Source of the DNA: Burkholderiales bacterium
GTDB taxonomy: Bacteria; Pseudomonadota; Gammaproteobacteria; Burkholderiales; Nitrosomonadaceae
Direction of reading: 5' to 3'
Length of the DNA: 64,000 bases
NCBI GenBank assembly: GCA_024235795.1
Contig: JACKLR010000001.1
Location: 310,001 to 374,000, forward strand
Each line of letters begins with the position of its first letter. The first letter of the stretch is position 1. This document shows positions 9,261 through 18,927 of the stretch, one piece after another. The notes under the pieces are model-generated. The model was not told where the DNA came from and searched no databases. It saw only the letters and a program-made list of their open reading frames with translations. A program made the translations under genes and the position numbers.

Positions 9261-9790
9261 CAAATACACTTTCCGCAAGGGAAGTACTGCCAAAATGGCT
9301 GATTAACAGGCCATTGAAATCTGCATTAATCCGACTAGGACGAGGAAAGAAGCCAAAAAAACTGAATTAATGTCAGCTATTTCTATTTTTTAGTTAAATG
9401 AGTAATTGCAAACAAGTATTGATTTAGAAAGACAATCCACGTTCATTACTGGCAAAACAAACGTATTTTTTGGCCTGACTTCAATAAATAATTAACACTA
9501 CCTGAATTACTTTTTTTGCTCGCCTAAAAACTTTTTGGCTTTGTGGCAATCTTAGTTGCAAATGTTTTGACGATATGTGAGAAAACGCACAAACTGAATT
9601 GGAAAGTCTGTATATTGAATTAGGCAGAAATATTGGGCATATTTCTTTGATTGCCATGTCTATGATTTTTATATTCTTAAGTCATAGAAGCAGGTGAGTT
9701 TTAAGGAATAAAAAAAATACTTGATTTCATCAAAATGCAGACTATAATGCGGGCAATTTAATTTTATATAGTAACTAGAAGAGGAAAATC
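9261..9790. other. Intergenic region between multicopper oxidase and decarboxylase leader
   Basis: AT-rich stretch of about 530 bp that must carry the divergent promoters for the leftward copper-oxidase cluster and the rightward decarboxylase. I see no convincing gene or long repeat here. The last 90 bases contain AT-rich promoter-like sequence, including TATAAT-like text near 9741-9747, ahead of the small leader ORF. Confidence 0.5.
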
Positions 9791-9856
9791 ATGTCAGCGA
9801 TAAATCATGTACATCTATCTATTGAATTAACAAATATTCATATCCCTGTCACATAG
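9791..9856 (+). CDS. Candidate 21-residue leader peptide upstream of the PLP decarboxylase
   Basis: A short ORF begins ATG at 9791 directly after AGAGGAAAATC, one of the better ribosome sites in the region. It encodes 21 residues beginning MSAINHVHLSIEL and ends at TAG 9854-9856. The decarboxylase start is 25 bp further on, with a weaker, more distant AAGGA. Leader peptides control ornithine decarboxylase genes in some bacteria (for example speFL in enterobacteria), so regulation by translation of this peptide is a reasonable inference. No similarity to SpeFL is visible and no attenuator hairpin was identified. Confidence 0.4.
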   Translation: MSAINHVHLSIELTNIHIPVT

Positions 9857-9881
9857 CTTTCTTTAAAAGGAAAAAATTCAC

Positions 9882-11069
9882 ATGCTCATACCCATCTCTT
9901 CCGCTGCTTTTCAAAAACAATCCCAGCCTGAAACTGAAGTCCTGTTTGACACCCATCCTGAAGTCAGCCTCGATTTCAACCATGTTAAAGAAAAATTATT
10001 ACATGGCTATAACAAGCCGTTTTTGATTCTCGACAGTAATCTTATCAGGCAAAAAACACGCCGCTTCATGGCCGCCATGCCACGCGTGCACCCGCATTAC
10101 GCTGTCAAGGCAAATCCAGATCGCCGGGTACTCAAGACATTGATTGAAGAAGGTGCCAGTTTTGAAATTGCTTCGATTGCCGAACTCGATCAATTACTTG
10201 AACTGGGAGTCCCTGCTGCTGAAATTTTTTATAGCAATCCTGTAAAATCCCGTGCATATCTTAAATATGCTGCTGCCAAGGGTGTTGAATGGTATGTGCT
10301 AGACAGCGTAGAAGAGTTACAAAAAATCGTTAGCGTCAAACCCGATGCAAAAATGTATCTGCGTATAGACACACCGAATATCGGAAGCGACTGGCCACTG
10401 GTCGGAAAGTTTGGCACACATTTGGCTGATATCACTCAGATCATCGAAGAAGCTGCAAAGCTCAATGCCGATTTAGCCGGTGTCACATTCCATGTGGGCT
10501 CACAATGCCGCAATCCTCAGAACTGGCGTGTCGGTATTGAAAGAGCCATTAAAATTTTTGCCGACATGCGTCAGGCTGGGCTTGATCCGCGCTTATTAAA
10601 TATAGGCGGCGGTTATCCGGTGCGTCATCTGAAGCCCATTCCTTCAATTGAAGTCATCGCAGAAGTGATTAATGAAGCGATCGCTGAATTACCCGAAACA
10701 ACCCGGATTATTGCTGAGCCAGGCCGGTATCTGGTTTCTGATTCCGCTTATTTTGTCTGCCAGGTTGTTGGCACGGCAACACGCAATGGAAAACGCTGGA
10801 TGTACTGGGATGCCGGCATGTTTGGCGGCATGATAGAAGTCACGGAAGGGCTCAATTATGCAATAGTGACCGATCGTACAGGAAATTGTGTTCCGTGGAC
10901 TATCGCAGGACCTACCTGTGATTCAGTAGACATTTTAATGCATGATATCATGCTGCCTGCTGATTTACAGGAAGGCGATCTGGTTTATATTCCCAATACC
11001 GGTGCATATACTACGGCGTATGCGAGTAATTTTAACGGATTCCCTTTACCTGAAGTTTACGTGATTTAA
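9882..11069 (+). CDS. PLP-dependent ornithine/lysine-type decarboxylase (alanine-racemase fold)
   Basis: Fold-type III PLP decarboxylase of 395 residues, the eukaryote-like ornithine decarboxylase group. Such enzymes make putrescine or cadaverine in polyamine synthesis. The PLP lysine is K76 in YAVKANPD. Other marks are HVGSQ at about 204-208, phosphate-binding GGGYP at 242-246, EPGRYL at 279-284 and the catalytic C346-D347 in GPTCDSVD, which comes from the partner subunit in the dimer. Length fits ornithine decarboxylase; diaminopimelate decarboxylase is less likely because the CESGD-type motif is replaced by CDSVD. Whether ornithine or lysine is preferred cannot be decided. A hairpin at 11100-11148 probably ends the transcript. 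Confidence 0.88.
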   Translation: MLIPISSAAFQKQSQPETEVLFDTHPEVSLDFNHVKEKLLHGYNKPFLILDSNLIRQKTRRFMAAMPRVHPHYAVKANPDRRVLKTLIEEGASFEIASIAELDQLLELGVPAAEIFYSNPVKSRAYLKYAAAKGVEWYVLDSVEELQKIVSVKPDAKMYLRIDTPNIGSDWPLVGKFGTHLADITQIIEEAAKLNADLAGVTFHVGSQCRNPQNWRVGIERAIKIFADMRQAGLDPRLLNIGGGYPVRHLKPIPSIEVIAEVINEAIAELPETTRIIAEPGRYLVSDSAYFVCQVVGTATRNGKRWMYWDAGMFGGMIEVTEGLNYAIVTDRTGNCVPWTIAGPTCDSVDILMHDIMLPADLQEGDLVYIPNTGAYTTAYASNFNGFPLPEVYVI

Positions 11070-11099
11070 TCTCACCGCAACAATCCTGAACGCAAGCCA

Positions 11100-11148
11100 A
11101 ATGAAGGCGAAATAATCGGAACTAAAGCCTGATTATTTCGCCTTCATT
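11100..11148. terminator. 18-bp perfect inverted repeat between decarboxylase and folA 3' ends
   Basis: Bases 11100-11117 and 11131-11148 are perfect reverse complements (18 bp) around a 13-base spacer. The structure lies between two convergent genes, and its right arm is inside the last codons of folA. It can act as a transcription terminator in both directions, although neither side has a long T-run. Confidence 0.7.
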
Positions 11149-11697
11149 ATTTCCATCAACCAAGCCCGCCGGATTTTTACGTTCCAGGATAACAAAATGA
11201 TATTCCAGCGGCGGAGCATTTCCTGGTTTATCTTCCGAGATATGCCGTTCGCGCGATATCTCATGCCAATCTTGCTGATCATATTCGGGAAAGTAGGTAT
11301 CGCCATCGAATGCCTGCTGTATTTCCGTAATATACATGCGTTGAGATAATGCAATGGTTTGCCGGTAAAGTTCCGCACCACCAATAATAAAGTGCTCGCA
11401 GTTATGACTCGGTGTATCCGAAATCGTGTCCAGATGCATTGCATTATCCAGTGAATGAACAACTATGGCACCGGCTACTTTGAAGTTGAGTTGACTGGTC
11501 ACAATAATATTGGTGCGCCCTGGCAGCGGTCGTCCGATCGATTCGTAGGTTTTACGCCCCATAATGATGGCATGCCCCATGGTCAGTGATTTGAAATGTT
11601 TCAGATCAGCCGGCAAATGCCAAGGTAGTCCGTTATTTTTCCCAATAACCCTGTTTTTGGCCATGGCGACCAGAATTGACAGGCTGGGCAAACTCAT
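11122..11697 (-). CDS. folA: Dihydrofolate reductase
   Basis: Reduces dihydrofolate to tetrahydrofolate with NADPH, restoring the folate oxidised by thymidylate synthase. The N-terminal segment LSILVAMAKNRVIGKNNGLPWHLPADLKHFK is typical of DHFR, with the Met20-loop and the active-site acid in LPADLKHF. GRKTYESIGRPLPGRTNIIV and FIIGGAELYRQTI follow. At 191 residues it is longer than most bacterial DHFRs (about 160); the extra C-terminus (GLVDGNNEGEIIRL) is encoded by one arm of the intergenic hairpin. The ATG at 11697 overlaps the thyA stop in an ATGA arrangement, so the pair is translationally coupled. Confidence 0.96.
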   Translation of the reverse strand: MSLPSLSILVAMAKNRVIGKNNGLPWHLPADLKHFKSLTMGHAIIMGRKTYESIGRPLPGRTNIIVTSQLNFKVAGAIVVHSLDNAMHLDTISDTPSHNCEHFIIGGAELYRQTIALSQRMYITEIQQAFDGDTYFPEYDQQDWHEISRERHISEDKPGNAPPLEYHFVILERKNPAGLVDGNNEGEIIRL

Positions 11698-12488
11698 ACG
11701 GCAACAGGTGCTTTGATTGCCGGATGAGGGTGATAGCCCTGCAGGGTAAAATCCTCATACCTGAAATCAAATATATTTTTGATCGCTGGATTTATCTGCA
11801 TCACAGGCAATTGCTTCGGTTCTCTGCCGAGCTGTTCCCGAGCCTGGTCAAGATGATTGAGATAGAGGTGTGCATCGCCAAAGGTATGTACAAAGTCACC
11901 TGCCTGCAAGCGGCATACCTGGGCGATCATCATGGTCAGTAACGCGTAGGATGCTATATTAAAGGGCACACCGAGAAAAACGTCGGCGCTCCTTTGATAA
12001 AGCTGGCACGACAGTTTCCCGTCGGCCACATTAAACTGAAACAACGCATGGCATGGCTGGAGTTTCATTTTATGCAAGTCACCAACATTCCATGCCGAGA
12101 CGATCATGCGCCGTGAATCGGGTGTATTTGTTATCTGATCAATCACTGACTTTATCTGATCAAATGATCGCCCTTCCAATCCTGGCCATGCACGCCATTG
12201 ACGGCCATAAACAGGTCCCAAATCTCCATTTTGATCAGCCCATTCATCCCATATGGAAACACCATTATTTTTCAGATAATGGATGTTCGTATCGCCCTGC
12301 AAAAACCATAATAACTCATGAATAATTGATTTTAAATGACATTTCTTAGTCGTCACCAGCGGGAAGCCATCGGTCAAGTTAAAACGCATTTGGTAGCCAA
12401 AAACTGAAAGCGTTCCGGTACCGGTTCGGTCTGTTTTATTATGGCCATGCGTCAGAATATGGCGCATTAATTGGAGATATTGCTGCAT
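11694..12488 (-). CDS. thyA: Thymidylate synthase
   Basis: Methylates dUMP to dTMP using methylenetetrahydrofolate. The protein is 264 residues, the usual length of the ThyA family. The catalytic cysteine is C146 in LQPCHALFQF, and DRTGTGTLSVFGYQMRFNL near the N-terminus, YGRQWR and the dUMP-binding SADVFLGVPFNIASYALL are all present. thyA is the first gene of a two-gene operon with folA, which supplies the reduced folate. The start codon at 12488 is the only in-frame ATG that keeps the conserved N-terminus. Confidence 0.97.
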   Translation of the reverse strand: MQQYLQLMRHILTHGHNKTDRTGTGTLSVFGYQMRFNLTDGFPLVTTKKCHLKSIIHELLWFLQGDTNIHYLKNNGVSIWDEWADQNGDLGPVYGRQWRAWPGLEGRSFDQIKSVIDQITNTPDSRRMIVSAWNVGDLHKMKLQPCHALFQFNVADGKLSCQLYQRSADVFLGVPFNIASYALLTMMIAQVCRLQAGDFVHTFGDAHLYLNHLDQAREQLGREPKQLPVMQINPAIKNIFDFRYEDFTLQGYHPHPAIKAPVAV

Positions 12489-12850
12489 GCTTTTTTATAA
12501 AGAATTTTTCCGTCTAAACGCTATTTTGGCCGCACGATCAAGCCAGCCGTAATATAATACCATTCAAATAACGTAAATTGACACAAGTACTATGATGAAC
12601 TGCGCTTTCAAATTCCCAAATTTGAAACACAATGTTCATCATTTACCTAAAAATTGTTACAGATACTGAATAATAACTTAAAAAAATACGCAACGATTAA
12701 TGACCATTTATTTCAATCGACCTGCAACACTACCTTGTACGAACATCAATCAACACGCAGCCAATGACAAATAACAGGAAATAATCGTCTTTCAATCCGG
12801 TAACAGGCTTCGTCGTCGTACATCATTCATATTAAACAGGAAAGCAATCA
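12489..12850. other. Divergent intergenic region, thyA / aminopeptidase
   Basis: 362 bp between the leftward thyA and the rightward M17 aminopeptidase gene. It should hold both promoters. I found no gene, hairpin with a T-run or recognisable operator here. Confidence 0.4.
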
Positions 12851-14308
12851 ATGCTGGCAACACTTATCCAAAACTCTTCATCATTCGATCCTTCAACACC
12901 TGCATCCCATATACTGGTCATTCTCCCCAAACTGGAAAGACTTCCCAAAAAATACATAATCCCAGGTGAAGATACGCTCAAACAATTGCTTGAACGCCGT
13001 CATATAAAACTGAGCAAAATCAGTGAAACACCGGTCAGCGCTAATTTGGATAATGGTGCGCTGTGTTCATGGATGATGATAGACACCAGCAAAACCGTTT
13101 TTGAACAACAGACAACCGTCCGCAAAGCAATACAGTCATTACTCAAAGAAAACCCATCTGAAATACATCTCGCAATCTATGGCAACAATAATCAGAAACT
13201 TCATTTCTCTGAAATTGCAGTCTACACCGCGTGGGTGAACGGCGCGGCGCTCCCTGTTCGTAAACAAAAACCGGAAAGGACGTCACTCACGCATATTCAT
13301 TTATATGGCCATAAAGATGCTGAGAATTTTACCTTACAGCGTGCACTCGCTGAAGGCAATCTGCTCGCGCGCGGCCTGACCGTTTTACCTCCAAATGAAT
13401 TGACGCCTAAAACCTATTGTGAACAAATCAAAAAACTGGCCGGCAATGAAGGGTGGAGCTATCAGGAATTCACTCTCAGCAAGCTCAAAAAAATGGGCGC
13501 CGGCGCATTCGTGGCCGTTGCACAGGGCAGCGATTTAGAAGATGCCGCGATAGTCCACTTACACTATGAAGGCACCCACAAAAAGAACCAAAAACATATT
13601 GCCTTGGTCGGTAAAGGGATTTGTTTTGATACCGGTGGGCATAATTTAAAATCCCCTCGCCATATGCAAGGCATGCATGAAGATATGAACGGCTCTGCTG
13701 TAGCACTCGGCATTTTACTGGCGGCGACTCGCGCCGATCTGCCCCTGGAAATAGACTGCTGGCTGGCCATCGCACAAAACCATATCAGTCCACGTGCATA
13801 CAAGCAAAACGATGTGATTACCGCACTCAATGGATTAACGATTGAAATTGTGCACACCGATGCTGAAGGACGCATGGTATTGGCAGACACACTGACGCTC
13901 GCCGGAAAACAAAAACCTGAAATTATTATTGATTTTGCCACACTGACCGGAAGCATGCACACCGCCCTGGGTTCACGTTACTGCGGCATTTTCAGTAATC
14001 AGGAAAACCTGGCACAAAAAGCAATTTCTGCCGGAAAAATGAGTGGCGAACGTGTCTGCGTTTTCCCAATGGATGCAGACTATGATGAAAATCTGGAAAG
14101 TGATATAGCAGACGTTAAACAGTGCGCGCTGGGCGGCGAATTTGATCATATCCTTGCGGCACGCTTTCTCAGTCTATTTGTCAAAGACATTCCCTGGATA
14201 CACATGGATCTATCCGCATGCAGTCATAAAAACGGACTCGGTGCTGTGGGTAGTGAGGTAACCGGTTTCGGTGTAAATTGGGCTATTGAACTGCTAAAAC
14301 AGATTTAG
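12851..14308 (+). CDS. Leucyl aminopeptidase family (M17) protein
   Basis: Cytosolic dinuclear-metal aminopeptidase that removes N-terminal residues from peptides. The metal/catalytic region is complete: LVGKGICFDTGGHNLK (metal Lys and Asp, catalytic Lys), then MHEDMNGSAVALG, and the family signature as HTDAEGRMVLADTL where most members have NTDAEGRL. The N-terminal domain (residues 1-170) is divergent, as usual in this family, so this may be a PepA/PepB relative rather than PepA itself. It is 485 residues, close to the common length. It is transcribed alone and converges on the HD-GYP gene, only 8 bp away. Confidence 0.9.
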   Translation: MLATLIQNSSSFDPSTPASHILVILPKLERLPKKYIIPGEDTLKQLLERRHIKLSKISETPVSANLDNGALCSWMMIDTSKTVFEQQTTVRKAIQSLLKENPSEIHLAIYGNNNQKLHFSEIAVYTAWVNGAALPVRKQKPERTSLTHIHLYGHKDAENFTLQRALAEGNLLARGLTVLPPNELTPKTYCEQIKKLAGNEGWSYQEFTLSKLKKMGAGAFVAVAQGSDLEDAAIVHLHYEGTHKKNQKHIALVGKGICFDTGGHNLKSPRHMQGMHEDMNGSAVALGILLAATRADLPLEIDCWLAIAQNHISPRAYKQNDVITALNGLTIEIVHTDAEGRMVLADTLTLAGKQKPEIIIDFATLTGSMHTALGSRYCGIFSNQENLAQKAISAGKMSGERVCVFPMDADYDENLESDIADVKQCALGGEFDHILAARFLSLFVKDIPWIHMDLSACSHKNGLGAVGSEVTGFGVNWAIELLKQI

Positions 14309-14316
14309 CGCTACGA

Positions 14317-15510
14317 TTAGATTTTATCCAAATCGAGCCCCCACTGTTGAGGATTCTCAGCACTCACAATGCTGTCTGTAGATCTTGATAAATCAACAAG
14401 TTCAGCGGGAATATGTCCGTTCGCACGAATCGAAAAAAACACTTTCACCAGCGGCGTGATAACGCTCTTTTCAGATTGCTCGATCACAATTCCCAACCGA
14501 CCGGATTTTAGCTTTAGCAACGTTCCATTGGGATAAATTCCAATGGTTTTAATAAAAGCTCGGAAAACAGTTTCATCAAAGTGTCCGTCTTTCCAAGCCG
14601 TCATCTTTTTAATCGCCTCCGCAGGTTCCCAACCTTTTTTATAACAGCGTTCCGAGGTAATCGCGTCGTACACGTCGCAAATAGCCCCCATCCGGGCATG
14701 CAGCGTCAGATTATTCGCCGACAACTTCTCGGGATAACCCATGCCGTCCATACGTTCATGATGATGCAAACACACATCTAGAGCAGGCTCATCGGTTTGG
14801 TAAATTGTTTTGAGTATTTCCCAACCGCGACGTGGATGATCTTTGACCACATCAAACTCTTTATCCGTCAACTTTCCCGGTTTATTAAGCACTTCAGGAG
14901 GAATAGCCATTTTACCGATATCATGCAGCAGTCCCGCTATTCCGATTTGTTTCAACTCTTCGCCACGCAGCCCGAGTTGTTTACCCAGCGCAACCATGAG
15001 CACACACACGGCAACAGAATGTAAATAGGTATATTCATCCGCGGTTTTTAATCTGATCAAGTTGAGTAACGCATTGGAATTACGTTCCATGGATTGGGCA
15101 ATTTCATCAACAAGGACAACAGCCTCCTCCACCTGAACAGCTTTTCCCATGCGCGCCTCATTAAACATCGTTGTAACCGCTTCTTTGGTTTTACTGTGAA
15201 TTTTTTTAGCCGCGAGCAACTCCGCTTCAAGCGATATTTTTTCAGTTTTCTTGGATGCTGGCGCTGGTTGGCAGAATTGACTTTCCGTATGCGCGGATTC
15301 AGTCGTTACAGGTTCACTATTTAACAGATCCAGGCCTTTAGCCGTGTCAATCCATAATTCCGTTAAACCGCAACTTTTAAGTTTTTCAAGATCTTTCTGT
15401 TCAGACAACAGAAACGTACTTTTCCAGAAAGGGTGATTCGTCCAGTCGCCACAAATTTTATGGATATACATCCCTAAACGGGCATCTGCAACATTAATTT
15501 TTTTTAACAT
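14317..15510 (-). CDS. HD-GYP domain cyclic-di-GMP phosphodiesterase
   Basis: N-terminal DUF3391-type domain (residues 1-120, INVADARLGMYIHKICGDW) followed by a complete HD-GYP domain at about 150-330. Metal and catalytic motifs visible are LLHDIGKMAIP, KDHPRRGWEIL and the signature HHERMDGMGYP. These enzymes hydrolyse cyclic di-GMP, shifting cells from sessile to motile behaviour. No transmembrane segment is present, so the protein should be cytoplasmic. The spacing to the oppositely oriented aminopeptidase gene is 8 bp. Confidence 0.92.
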   Translation of the reverse strand: MLKKINVADARLGMYIHKICGDWTNHPFWKSTFLLSEQKDLEKLKSCGLTELWIDTAKGLDLLNSEPVTTESAHTESQFCQPAPASKKTEKISLEAELLAAKKIHSKTKEAVTTMFNEARMGKAVQVEEAVVLVDEIAQSMERNSNALLNLIRLKTADEYTYLHSVAVCVLMVALGKQLGLRGEELKQIGIAGLLHDIGKMAIPPEVLNKPGKLTDKEFDVVKDHPRRGWEILKTIYQTDEPALDVCLHHHERMDGMGYPEKLSANNLTLHARMGAICDVYDAITSERCYKKGWEPAEAIKKMTAWKDGHFDETVFRAFIKTIGIYPNGTLLKLKSGRLGIVIEQSEKSVITPLVKVFFSIRANGHIPAELVDLSRSTDSIVSAENPQQWGLDLDKI

Positions 15511-15828
15511 AAAAGACCACCCAAGCGGTATTCATTAACAGATATCTTATCTTAATATTTTTGGCAAATTACAGTTAGTTTTTTAAAAAACTCAAGTCCC
15601 TAATCACTGGAATTAAGCCATTTTTACTGATAATCTTTCGGCATTATCAAATGCAAGGCTATATGCAATGGTACAATCTTTGTTTAGATCTTCCTGTAAA
15701 GGTAAAACCGGGTCGTTTTAGAAATCAAAATTTTTAAAAATCATTTATTCATATTTTTGAACAATACACAACTAAACTAATCCAAAACAGTCCCGTTTAC
15801 TGGTTCCCATTTACTGGAGTTACACAAA
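15511..15828. other. Divergent intergenic region, HD-GYP gene / acs
   Basis: 318 bp, AT-rich, containing the start regions of two divergent genes. The acs start is preceded by GGAG. No gene, terminator or clear operator could be supported. Confidence 0.4.
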
Positions 15829-17796
15829 ATGTCAACAATTGAATCCGTATTAAAAGAATCGCGTATTTTTCCACCAAGCAAAGGTTTTGTCCAGCAAGCA
15901 AACGTGCCCGGTCTGAATGACTATCACGCACTATGCCATCAAGCTGAAACCGACTATCAAGCCTTCTGGGCGCAACAGGCTAAAGCGCATATTCTCTGGC
16001 ACAAACCCTTTTCACAAATTCTTGATGCCAGTAATCCTCCATTTTTTAAATGGTTTAGTGATGGTGAACTCAATATTTCCTACAACTGTCTCGAACGCCA
16101 TTTGTCTACACAACCCGATAAAACAGCTATTATTTTTGAATCTGACGATGGCGAGATCACCCATACGACTTACCGGGAACTGCATCAACAAGTTTGCAAA
16201 CTAGCGAACGCTTTGAAAGCGCAAAATATCCAAAAAGGTGACTGTGTAGTTATTTATATGCCCATGCGCACCGAAGCTGTCGTCGCAATGCAGGCCTGCG
16301 CGCGAATTGGCGCAATTCATTCGGTTGTTTTCGGTGGATTCTCATCCAAAAGCTTGCATGAACGCATTACCGATGCCGGAGCAAAAGCGATTATCACAGC
16401 GGATGAACAAGTGCGCGGCGGCAAACATCATGCACTTAAGGCAACCGTTGACGAAGCCATTAACATGGGTGGCACAGAATCTGTAAAAACAGTCATTGTT
16501 TATCAACGCTCTGGGTCGGATATCTGTTTTGAACCAACACGCGATGTCTGGTGGCATGAAATCACACAGGACGCCAACACCGAATGTGAACCGGAATGGG
16601 TGAATGCCGAACACCCATTGTTTACCCTTTATACATCAGGGTCAACAGGAAAGCCCAAAGGCGTACAACATTCAAGCGCCGGTTATCTGCTTGGCACCAT
16701 GGTCAGCATGCAATGGGTTTTTGATTACAAACCGTCCGATATTTTCTGGTGTACTGCCGATGTTGGCTGGATCACCGGTCACAGTTATGTTGCTTACGGC
16801 CCATTAGCTATGGGTGCAACACAAGTCATTTTTGAAGGCGTGCCGACCTATCCGCACGCGGGAAGATTTTGGGATGTTATTGACAAACACAAGGTAACCA
16901 CGTTTTACACGGCGCCCACAGCAATCCGCTCCCTGATTAAACTCGGAGCAGATTTGCCAGACAACTACAATTTATCATCACTGCGGCTGCTGGGCTCTGT
17001 TGGTGAACCCATTAATCCGGAAGCATGGATGTGGTTTTATGAAAAAGTCGGCCGCACCCGTTGTCCCATTGTCGACACATGGTGGCAAACAGAAACAGGC
17101 AGCCATATGATTGCACCGCTACCAGGCGCAGTAGCGCTCAAGCCCGGCTCATGCACATTACCATTACCGGGCATTTTCGCGGCAATCGTAGATGAGGCCG
17201 GTCACGATGTTGACAATGGGCAAGGCGGTTTTCTGGTTATCAAAAAACCGTTTCCGTCACAGATCCGTACCCTGTGGCAAGATCCAGAGCGCTTTAAGAA
17301 AGCTTATTTTCCGCAGGATATCGGTAATGGCAAATATTACCTTGCTGGAGATTCAGCGCTTCGCGATGAAGACGGTTATTTCTGGATCATGGGGCGTATT
17401 GACGATGTCCTCAATGTTTCCGGCCACCGCCTGGGCACAATGGAAATCGAGTCGGCATTGGTCGCAAATCCCTTGGTTGCAGAAGCCGCCGTTGTTGGTA
17501 AACCGCACGACATCAAGGGTGAAGTTGTCGTCGCTTTTGTTGTGCTAAAAGGCGACTTTCCAAGCGAAGGCGATAAAGCACGCATTGTCACGGAGCTGCG
17601 TAACTGGGTTGCACAGGAAATCGGTCCGATCGCCAAACCAGAAGAAATACGATTTGGCGAAAATTTGCCGAAAACACGTTCCGGTAAAATTATGCGCCGC
17701 CTTTTGCGTGCACTGGCTAAAGGAGAAGAAATCACTCAAGATGTTTCTACGCTGGAGAACCCTGCAATCCTTGATCAACTCAGACAGTCACATTAA
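15829..17796 (+). CDS. acs: Acetyl-CoA synthetase
   Basis: AMP-forming ligase that converts acetate, ATP and CoA to acetyl-CoA. The length (655 residues) and N-terminal segment are those of Acs. Motifs seen: SVVFGGFS, the AMP-binding TSGSTGKPKG, DTWWQTETGSH, and the C-terminal KTRSGKIMRR whose Lys (K620) is the conserved catalytic lysine that can be controlled by acetylation. The close relative PrpE is less likely because the overall motif set matches Acs. The gene is followed after 33 bp by a metallo-hydrolase gene on the same strand, probably co-transcribed. Confidence 0.94.
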   Translation: MSTIESVLKESRIFPPSKGFVQQANVPGLNDYHALCHQAETDYQAFWAQQAKAHILWHKPFSQILDASNPPFFKWFSDGELNISYNCLERHLSTQPDKTAIIFESDDGEITHTTYRELHQQVCKLANALKAQNIQKGDCVVIYMPMRTEAVVAMQACARIGAIHSVVFGGFSSKSLHERITDAGAKAIITADEQVRGGKHHALKATVDEAINMGGTESVKTVIVYQRSGSDICFEPTRDVWWHEITQDANTECEPEWVNAEHPLFTLYTSGSTGKPKGVQHSSAGYLLGTMVSMQWVFDYKPSDIFWCTADVGWITGHSYVAYGPLAMGATQVIFEGVPTYPHAGRFWDVIDKHKVTTFYTAPTAIRSLIKLGADLPDNYNLSSLRLLGSVGEPINPEAWMWFYEKVGRTRCPIVDTWWQTETGSHMIAPLPGAVALKPGSCTLPLPGIFAAIVDEAGHDVDNGQGGFLVIKKPFPSQIRTLWQDPERFKKAYFPQDIGNGKYYLAGDSALRDEDGYFWIMGRIDDVLNVSGHRLGTMEIESALVANPLVAEAAVVGKPHDIKGEVVVAFVVLKGDFPSEGDKARIVTELRNWVAQEIGPIAKPEEIRFGENLPKTRSGKIMRRLLRALAKGEEITQDVSTLENPAILDQLRQSH

Positions 17797-17829
17797 CCCT
17801 TTTTACAATATTTTCTGATCAACTTAGCA

Positions 17830-18792
17830 ATGACAGTTCCACTCGTTACCGATTATGCACATGGCATCAGTGCGATTGATGCCCAATTTCATCGCCCCAG
17901 ACGCGCCGCCATACATCTGATTGTTGAGCATGGCAGAATGGCGCTCGTTGATACCGGCACGACCTTTTCAGTTCCTGGTGTGGTTAAAGCGCTTGAAGAA
18001 AAAAATCTGGCTATTGAAGATGTCGACTATGTCATTCTCACCCATATCCATCTGGATCATGCCGGTGGCGCGAGTGCATGTATGCACCATTTTCCCAATG
18101 CAAGGTTGGTTGTACATCCTCGTGGCGCTCGTCACATGGCCGGCCCTGACAAGTTGATCGCTGGCGCAATCGCCGTATACGGCGAAGCAGAATTCAAACG
18201 CGTATACGGTGAAATATTTCCCATAGACAAAAAACGCATTATTGAGGCACCGGATGAGAGCCGTATTGATCTGAACGGGCGTTCATTGCTGTTTATCGAC
18301 ACGCCAGGCCATGCCCGTCATCACAACTGTATCTATGACGAAAAAAGCAATTCCTTTTTCACCGGTGACACATTCGGCGTTTCCTACCGCGAGCTCGATG
18401 TCGATAATATGGAGTTTGTCTTTCCCACGACAACACCGGTTCAATTTGATCCGGTTGCAGCACATGAGTCAATTGACAGGATTATGCGCTTTAACCCGGA
18501 ATTCGCTTTTCTCACGCATTATAGCCGCATCAGCCATCTAGCCCGGCATGCCGAATCCATGCATAACCTGATTGATGAACATGTTCAAATTGCCCGGAAT
18601 GCGGAAGCTAGCGGCACTGGCAGATTTACGGCTATTTCATCAGCGTTGGAAACACTGTTGTTACAACGCATCCGTGAACATGGCTGCCAACTGCCGCAAG
18701 AAGAAATCACGTGTCTGCTAAACTCCGATATACGATTAAATTCGATGGGACTGGATCACTGGCTGAGTCAATCAACTCGCGCAGTTGATTAA
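17830..18792 (+). CDS. MBL-fold metallo-hydrolase
   Basis: Metallo-beta-lactamase-fold protein of 320 residues. The metal motif HIHLDHAGG (HxHxDH) is at about residues 73-81, followed by DTPGHARHHNCIYD and GDTFGVSY, which supply the other metal ligands. Members are hydrolases or lactonases with varied substrates, and nothing here fixes the substrate. The C-terminal third (RIMRFNPEFAFLTHYSRI) has the final His. It lies directly downstream of acs, which suggests a role linked to acyl-CoA or ester metabolism; this is inference. Confidence 0.85.
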   Translation: MTVPLVTDYAHGISAIDAQFHRPRRAAIHLIVEHGRMALVDTGTTFSVPGVVKALEEKNLAIEDVDYVILTHIHLDHAGGASACMHHFPNARLVVHPRGARHMAGPDKLIAGAIAVYGEAEFKRVYGEIFPIDKKRIIEAPDESRIDLNGRSLLFIDTPGHARHHNCIYDEKSNSFFTGDTFGVSYRELDVDNMEFVFPTTTPVQFDPVAAHESIDRIMRFNPEFAFLTHYSRISHLARHAESMHNLIDEHVQIARNAEASGTGRFTAISSALETLLLQRIREHGCQLPQEEITCLLNSDIRLNSMGLDHWLSQSTRAVD

Positions 18793-18871
18793 TGATACTT
18801 GAATTCTGAACTAAAATATTTATTATGAGCAAACGCTATTCACATTACTGCGATAATGTTTGTAAATCAGC

Positions 18872-18907
18872 AAGTGCTCCATTACTTTATAAAGTGATGG
18901 AGCACTT
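18872..18907. terminator. Bidirectional terminator hairpin
   Basis: A 17-bp arm at 18872-18888 pairs with 18891-18907 (one G-T pair) around a 2-base tip. It lies between the convergent metallo-hydrolase and dihaem cytochrome genes. T-runs are short, so it may work as a hairpin stop or stabiliser for both transcripts. Confidence 0.65.
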
Positions 18908-18927
18908 ATATTGACTATAAAAACATG

